From Corythucha ciliata (lineage: Eukaryota > Arthropoda > Insecta > Hemiptera > Tingidae): a stretch of DNA of 64,000 nt. The notes beneath the pieces were generated by a model that worked only from the letters and a program-made list of their open reading frames with translations, was not told where the DNA came from and ran no database searches. Positions 57,965 through 64,000 of the stretch are shown piece after piece. The DNA lies in assembly GCA_038030265.1 (NCBI GenBank), contig CM075937.1, positions 24,408,198 through 24,472,197 on the forward strand, in the 5' to 3' direction. Made by a program: the position numbers and the translations under genes. Position 1 is the stretch's first letter, and every line of letters begins with the position of its first letter.

Positions 57965-59800
57965 CTGCAACAGAAACAAAATACGTCCAGGTTAACTTGG
58001 CAGGTAATTAGACAAACAAGAGTCTAAATTTAAAAATGAAAAGCCGTCGGTCATTAGCAAGTTTCACTAGAAAAGAAAACTTAGGATGAGAAAAAAAGAA
58101 AGAGAGAGAAAAAACAGGTTTTGATATTTTTTCTCTTTTAACTTCGGAATTCGATAACAGGAAATAGCTGGCCAAAGAGGAAAAAAGAGGGGAAAAGTTG
58201 AAAGTTGATAACCCTTTTTCGTTTCATTTATATCGTCGTAAAAGTAAATCACAACATTAAAATTATTTCAGCCCGGAGAAATAAAGCCTCACAATATAAT
58301 ATTTCTGAACACCACTCTAAAGCTGTTAATGTAAAAATTATTATAATTAGCATAACTTGCCAACGAATTTCGAGCATTAATTACCCCAAAAGGTCACAGC
58401 CACGATAATAATTCTGGACTTTCGATAAGGGCTTAAGTACATCGTTGTACGTTGAAAACACAACTTATTAGGTGTTAGCAGTTGATAATTCTACAGGAAG
58501 TCGTACAATTACGACGCTCGTTAGCAACTCTTCTGAAGCTATCACTTTCAATAACTACGTAATTTGCTCACTTAATTTAACAAAAAAAAAGTGGGAAGAT
58601 TTGTTTCTCCCGTAATACACCTTTCTTTATAGTAGAGAGATTTTGCAACCAGTCCCGTAAACGCTAAAGTTAATTTTTGTGTTCGCGTTGCAAGGGTAGT
58701 AAACATTTCGTTGGCTGAATTGTGAATAGAGTTAACGTTAGCGGAGCTGTTAGCAAAATCTCTCTAGTATTAAAGCTCACGCGAAAGTAAGATGGGGGTG
58801 GAGAGACTTGAAATTTCCTTCGGGGGCCATTTTTAAAATTTTCTAAAAAGAAGCGTCAAGAGGCTTAAGATAAATAAAGTTATTAAGATAAATAAGTTGT
58901 TAGATAACTGAGTGTGATACAAACGCAAACAGCGCCAGTAAAGAGAAAACCAGAACACAACTAACTGATATTTTGCCTTTTACGACTCCAACTACGGAAA
59001 AATTAAACCAAAAATAGTGCTCCCACGCTGCGATATGAGAGGGCTTCAATAATGTATCGATATTCTATACATATTGCTTTGGCCAAGACCAGCGATAACG
59101 AAATATAATTAAAAACAAAAAAAAACTTTCTTCCAGCGTGGCTGAACTCCCCTCTCCAATACAGTCTTTGTACCCAGAGCTCATGCCAGAGGTCATTGGG
59201 GCATCTCGTTTAACATCTTGATGACTCCTCTTTGCCTAAAGAGTTGCTTCGTAATAAATTTTGTTGAACTAAAAAATATAATTATTTTTCCAGGATTATT
59301 TTCAAGTTGTCAAATGTATCCGAACGATTTTCGTTGAACGAGGCAAGGCAGAGAGATTAATTTTACTCAATGTGAAAAAGAAAAAAGAAACTCAATAATA
59401 AAGTTAGTTCAAGCGCAAAGTCACTTCAAAAGCTGTAATTAATCAGATAAAAAATAAATAAAAACTGCCACTTCAAAAATGAAAACGTTTTCCAATGAAA
59501 TTCAAAGTCACAATTTTACAATAATTATTCTTCACAGTACGAACTAAACTTTCACGTACTATAGTCGGAATCAAATTACAAGAAAAACAGTCCAACCTAA
59601 TCGAAATTATTAAGGCAAGGCAACAATAATGAGAAAGTACAACTTGTGTACAGATCAGACAGTAAATTAGAGGGTCTGGTGGATATATTTTTTCACTTCA
59701 TCCGTGACTCAAAACTATGCACAAAAATTTAGCGTATTCACATGGTTCAATAGGCATGTTCCCTTGTTTCCTAGAGTAGAAAAAGTGATCCACACACACC
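57965..59800. other. lola: lola intron, AT-rich; one MITE, no BTB exon
   Basis: Minus strand was read for the first BTB exon (CLRWNNHQ-type sequence) and it was not seen. The only clear structure is the element at 58632-58768. Confidence 0.4.
58632..58768. mobile_element. small MITE with AGAGAGATTTTGC ends
   Basis: tagagagattttgcaaccag / gttagcaaaatctctctagt, with cgctaaagttaa / ttaacgttagcg inside. Confidence 0.75.
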
Positions 59801-60290
59801 TGGGGCCTTAGTTAGAGTTGTCGGGAAAATATCTCGCAAGCGAGATCCAAGGACGCTACATCAGAAATAATACTAGAGGACCTATAGTTACACACAGGTA
59901 TTGACAATACCCGCCATATGTGGTCCTTTAGTGAGGGGAGGGCTTGTGATTGGCTGGTGAGCGTAACCTACACCGGACCAGCGAATGAGAAATATCAAAT
60001 CTTTGATCCCTATGTGGAGAGGTGACCAAACATGGCGGACTGTCAATACTCGCAGGAAACTATGGAAACTTAATAAAGCTTGGTGCACATGATGCATTTT
60101 TTGAAGCACGATAGCCTGTCTGTTCTAAAAAAACATCCGATCACACCGGGGAACATATGTTTTTTTTTTCTTTATGAATGTAAACATGCTTCGAAAAATG
60201 CATCGTGTGCACCGAGCTTAATACTATACCGCCATAGCAACCATATCACCTGAGTTATTCCGGACAACTCTAACTACGGCCCCTGGGGGC
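59800..60290. mobile_element. composite: GGGGCCTTAGTTAGAGTTGTC-ended element containing two other repeats
   Basis: Left ggggccttagttagagttgt, right gacaactctaactacggccc. Inside lie the GATTGGCTGGTGAGC block (59876-60060) and a complete CACACGATGCA MITE (60076-60220). The right-hand end also occurs at 29290-29370 beside the LINE poly-A. Confidence 0.65.
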
Positions 60291-60428
60291 CTGTTCTATA
60301 ACTTTTAAATGTCACTACCACTGTCTCTTTCCACCTGTCCTCCCAATCAACATGTGATTTGATTCGGGGCAGACGGGTGGAAAAGGCCATTCCTAGGAAC
60401 ACTAAAATCTTACAGAACAGGCCCCCTG
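60291..60428. mobile_element. MITE with GGGCCTGTTCTATAACTTT ends, copy 2
   Basis: gggggcctgttctataactt / cttacagaacaggccccc, 138 bp, abutting the composite on its left. Confidence 0.75.
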
Positions 60429-60459
60429 ATTTCATTGAGATTTTGAGAAATAATTAATG

Positions 60460-60610
60460 TATAGTCTACCCACATTAATGATGAACTCTCTAAGGGGTTG
60501 CATCGAGTCGATAGATTGATTTGTTCACTCCCACCAAAAATATTTAATGAACGCCCGCCCATGAATTTAGTGGGAATGAGCTTCCGGGAATCAACTGTGA
60601 AACACCCCCT
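60460..60610. repeat. diverged TATAGTCTGTCCACTTAGTG MITE fragment
   Basis: tatagtctacccacattaat, gatgaactctc, then gttcactcccaccaaaaata and agtgggaatgagcttcc, as in 52030 and 43361 copies. Confidence 0.55.
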
Positions 60611-60749
60611 TAACAAAATAAATTTTTCTACGGGCACTGTGGTTACGCGGCCGTAAACGTTTCCAGCTAACAACGATGTTAACTTGACCAACGCAACAAC
60701 ACCGTTGGGGGGGGGGGGTGTAATTTTTGGGGGTGGTCTACAGGTCAAC

Positions 60750-61135
60750 AGTTTCTTCGTTTTCTCCAATCACTCCTCGTATACTACTCGGCATACATTT
60801 TCTCGCCTTATTTCTGCATCAATCCTGGGTTTTAAGGACTCGTTTTAATCTTCAGGAAATTCCGCATCTGCAGTGCAGTAGTTTTCCTTTTTTCAAATTT
60901 CATCCCAGAAGTTATTTAAAATTCGCTTTGAACTTTTACCTTGTAATTTCACGTTTTTTTTCGACTTATTTGAAAAAAGGAAAACTACTGTATATGCGGA
61001 ATTTCCTGAAGATTAAAACGAGTCCTTAAAATCCAGGATTGGTGCAGAAATAAGGCCAGAAAATGTAGCCGAGTAATAGACGAGGCGTGATTGGGGGGGG
61101 GGGTCGAGGAATCATCACTGCAGTTGCCCCTTAAC
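60750..61135. repeat. foldback element, copy 2
   Basis: Arms 60765-60910 and 60975-61115 pair (ttcaggaaattccgca / tgcggaatttcctgaa; ccaatcactcctcg / cgaggcgtgattgg). Loop ttgaacttttaccttgtaat matches the copy at 1428-1795. Confidence 0.8.
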
Positions 61136-61724
61136 AGATGTGATCGACCCAAACCCTGTTATTCTGTAGTTGTGCTGTTTCAATTTATCTGTTTCTTGGG
61201 AAAATACTCATCTTTTCAGGATTTAGCAAACAACTCCCGTTGCAAAACTCAAAACATGGTCAGCACCTGCTCAGCACTTAGTAAGGTTTGATTATTAACA
61301 CATGTAAAATCAGAGGGAAGGATTCATCGCGCTTAATCGTGTTATAGTTTTAATGTGCGTTTACACCAAAGTGTCCCGCGACACTTATTGCTTGAAATTT
61401 AGTGTCAGACACAAATTTCCTTGGTGTAAACACAAACTTCCAGAAATTTTCATCAGAATTTGTACAGTCAATAAATTTCACATCTGACACTCTACATTTA
61501 TGTCGAGACATAAGTGACGCGGGACACTTCAGTGTAAATTAATTGCAAATTAATTAGACGACCCTTGTCTTAGGACTTTTCAAGGGATTACTCCCCCCTC
61601 ACCGCACCACCCTAGTCACCATGCAGTGAATTCGAGGGAGTGGGGAGGCTGAAAATAAAGAATTAAACTTTATTGAAGCTAAATACTTACCATTTTTACT
61701 TGTTTTGAGTTCCGAGAAAAAATT

Positions 61725-61799
61725 GCTCCCAGGGTGGGATTCGAACCCACGACCTCCTAGTTTCGCGCCAGGCGCTCTGCCACTGAGCTAGCCTGAGAG
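61725..61799 (-). pseudogene. tRNA-like gene, left arm (CGA in anticodon position)
   Basis: Reads as the right-arm copy at 62045-62120: D arm gctcagtggcagagc, anticodon arm cctggcgcgaaactagg, T arm gtgggttcgaatcccac. See that entry. Confidence 0.5.
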
Positions 61800-62044
61800 G
61801 CTCACGATAAGAGCGAACCCCACCAGAGAGAAACTCCCTCTCGGAACTCAAACGCACGAATCGGCGGTGAGGGGGGAGTAATCCCTTGAAAAGTCCTAAG
61901 ACAAGGGTCGTCTAATTTGCAATTAATTAATTGCTGGGACACATAAAGAAAAAAGAACAATTGTAAAACACGCACTGACCCGATTCGTGCGTTTGAGTTC
62001 CGAGAGGGAGTTTCTCTCTGGTGGGGTTCGCTCTTATCGTGAGC

Positions 62045-62120
62045 CTCTCAGGCTAGCTCAGTGGCAGAGCGCCTGGCGCGAAACTAGGAGGTCGTGGGTT
62101 CGAATCCCACCCTGGGAGCA
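62045..62120 (+). pseudogene. tRNA-like gene, right arm (CGA in anticodon position)
   Basis: A cloverleaf can be drawn: acceptor TCTCAGG with CCTGGGA (one G-T pair), D stem GCTC/GAGC, anticodon stem CCTGG/CTAGG with loop CGCGAAA, five-nt variable loop, T arm GTGGG-TTCGAAT-CCCAC. A box and B box are good Pol III promoters. Defects: one extra base between acceptor and D stem and G instead of the invariant U before the anticodon. CGA would be Ser, but Ser tRNAs have a long variable arm, so this is more likely a tRNA-derived repeat than a working tRNA. Confidence 0.5.
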
Positions 62121-62359
62121 ATTTTTTCTCGGAACTCAAAACAAGTAAAAATGGTAAGTATTTAGCTTCAATAAAGTTTAATTCTTTATTTTCAGCCTCC
62201 CCACTCCCTCGAATTCACTGCATGGTGACTAGGGTGGTGCGGTGAGGGGGGAGTAATCCCTTGAAAAGTCCTAAGACAAGGGTCGTCTAATTTGCAATTA
62301 ATTAATTGCTGGGACACATAAAGAAAAAAGAACTTCAGTGTAAACGCACCTTTACGCCG

Positions 62360-64000
62360 GACCCAATGTGAGACGAGATGAGATTAACATTAACAGCTAA
62401 AATGTATTATGCACACATGGCCGTGAAATTCGCTCTCATCTCACGCGTGTTTCAATACTCTATGACAACCCCCTGGTTGAAAAATCTCGCCAATAAATGC
62501 CCAGCGGACTCGGAGCTTATTCAAATCTATTCACACGAATACTTGAAATTAAGGGAATCGCCCAAGTTCTTTCATTTACTAAATCTTTAACACGTCGCCC
62601 TTAAACTGCCGTTTCAAATGCGATACAACGGAAAATGATAGGTCTACATTCTACAACATAAAAACATTAAAATTATACCTTAATTTATCATCTAAGCTGG
62701 CCGAACGGAAAATAATACGCTCCATAAATTCATCAGGTTTGAAGTGATCTGTTACCTGCGGGTAAAGTTTTTTGCTTGGCGGAGGACTCCGCCAAAAAAA
62801 TATTGTTTGGAGTTCATTATCAAGTTCATCATATCATTCGCATTCGGTTATCGTTTGCACGATTTTGGACATTTTCGGCAGATAAAAACAATAATGATGT
62901 ATAGTTCAGTCAATAAGAGAATATAGACGACATGATCAGTTTAGTAAATTTTTATTTTTACGCTGTATTTGAGGTATGTAGTTGCAAGGTAGTACCCGGA
63001 CGTCCGATGTGAGCGGGCTGGCTGCTGGAGACCACCGGGAAGGTCACTTGTTTCGACTTTTCCTAATTATATCGGACGCCGCAAATCGTAGCGCTAACGA
63101 CCTTCTCTTCGAATGAATAGCTGACAAAATTTGCCACAACTATTAAGGAAACTATTAGGAATAACAAGACGTTCCTGGGGAAAAAGTTGTGGCAAATTTC
63201 GTCAACTATAATATATAAGAAGAAGTCCTGGCGCTACGAAGTGCGGGGTCCGACATACTGAGGAAGTTGCATGGTATCTGATTTTGACCTAAAACAATTT
63301 TTTCCGTAAGCTTCTGTATAACAATAAGTTAATAGCTCTACAATAGCGTTTTCCATTTGCATAAAATTCCGCTCTGAAGCAGAGTATTTCCACCCGTCTT
63401 CTCAGAATTATATCATACGGTAACGGAGAAGACAGGTGGAAATTCTCGGCTCCAAAGGGGAATTTATGTGTACGGTAAACGCCGTAAGTTTGACGTAAAA
63501 GTGTCAAATTTATTATTTGCTATTGAATTATTAATAAAGCCCTGTTCACACGATGCAATGCTTGAAGCTGTATTGCGTACTGGTTTTTTAAAAACATAAA
63601 TTCCTTGGTAGTGACCGGATGTTTTTGAAAAGCCAGCATGCAATATAGCTTCAAACATTGCATCATGTGAACAGGGCTTTAGGCTTATTTGTTATACACG
63701 TTAAAATGTTTTTGATTGGTCGGTGACGCATGACATAAGTATCTCGTTTCTCTAGTGTTGAGGACCGACTATTATGGGAATTTATTGATTTATGTCATGA
63801 GTTTTGGATTTTTTTTCTTTCTGATACTATTACTTCTCTGAACAATTTCTTCAGCTTGTTTGGCATTTTTTGTGGTCATATACGTCAAGCAAAAATCCAA
63901 GTACCCATTATCAATGTTATTACCGTTTTCGCGCAGGAGTTAGAAAGGTCATTTCACATTCAGTTCAATCTTCTCCCTTTGTGGGTTTATTGTCAATTTA
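62360..64000. other. intron DNA with inverted repeats, no gene
   Basis: 63068-63253 pairs cgctaacgacc..gacaaaatttgccacaact with agttgtggcaaatttcgtc; 63358-63470 pairs tatttccacccgtcttctc with gagaagacaggtggaaat. No coding signal. Confidence 0.45.
63536..63681. mobile_element. MITE, CCTGTTCACACGATGCA family
   Basis: aaagccctgttcacacgatg and catcatgtgaacagggcttt ends; ttccttggtagtgaccggat in the loop; about 90 percent like 48311-48460 by eye. Confidence 0.85.

Larger units (their letters stand above)
61552..62330. repeat. near-perfect 780-bp palindrome with two divergent tRNA-like genes
   Basis: Left arm 61552-61870 and right arm about 62000-62290 are almost identical in inverse: each has gggattactcccccctcacc, cctccccactccctcgaatt, ttgttttgagttccgag, a tRNA-like gene, and cgaaccccaccagagag / ctctctggtggggttcg. 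A third partial copy of the outer end lies in the spacer at 61868-61945. Confidence 0.85.
61353..62353. mobile_element. GTTTACACCAAGTGTC MITE interrupted by a tRNA-bearing palindrome
   Basis: Left end atgtgcgtttacaccaaagt; after the insertion the right end cttcagtgtaaacgcacctt resumes at 62333. The insertion (about 61552-62330) is flanked by copies of gcaattaattaattgctggg and ataaagaaaaaagaac. Confidence 0.7.

Overview
The window looks like AT-rich arthropod, most likely insect, nuclear DNA. A minus-strand BTB exon closely matches the insect transcription-factor gene longitudinals lacking (lola). Downstream of it lie at least seven alternative 3' exons carrying the paired C2HC/C2H2 zinc fingers typical of lola isoforms. 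Density of small inverted-repeat elements (MITEs), poly-G runs and degenerate minisatellites is very high. A sap-feeding hemipteran would fit, but the species cannot be fixed from the sequence alone.

Layout, read on the minus strand from right to left. A BTB second-half exon (57964-57121, phase 0 in, phase 1 out) is followed by a 23.8-kb intron and a 72-nt common exon (33350-33279, phase 1/1). After another 13-kb intron come the alternative C-termini: linker 20128-20072 plus zinc-finger (ZF) exon 19595-19192; ZF exon 14935-14430; linker 13290-13198 plus ZF exon 13094-12835; ZF exon 11136-10937; one-finger exon 7870-7734; ZF exon 7350-7133; ZF exon 6693-6509. All seven ZF exons begin with two bases of a split codon (phase 1). 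Each therefore fits the same upstream donor, which is the expected architecture for mutually exclusive 3' exons. The first BTB exon with the start codon is not in the window. Three further minus-strand exon-like units have good splice sites but no zinc finger (10862-10527, 17743-17645, 32641-32528). The first carries a 5-bp tandem duplication that breaks its frame.

At the left edge (969-1) is the 5' part of another minus-strand gene, encoding an acidic Ser/Glu-rich protein with an internal repeat; its family was not recognised.

The long introns are filled with mobile and repetitive DNA. They hold a dead plus-strand non-LTR retrotransposon (about 24350-29280, endonuclease-RT-RNase H, with the RT catalytic YADD core deleted), a Gypsy-like RT remnant (47680-48175), a second LINE remnant (53194-53445), and at least nine recurring MITE or foldback families. 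There is also a 1.4-kb tandem-plus-inverted array (3040-4435) and a palindrome (61552-62330) with two divergent tRNA-like genes. No bacterial features, CRISPR arrays or intact viral genes were seen.
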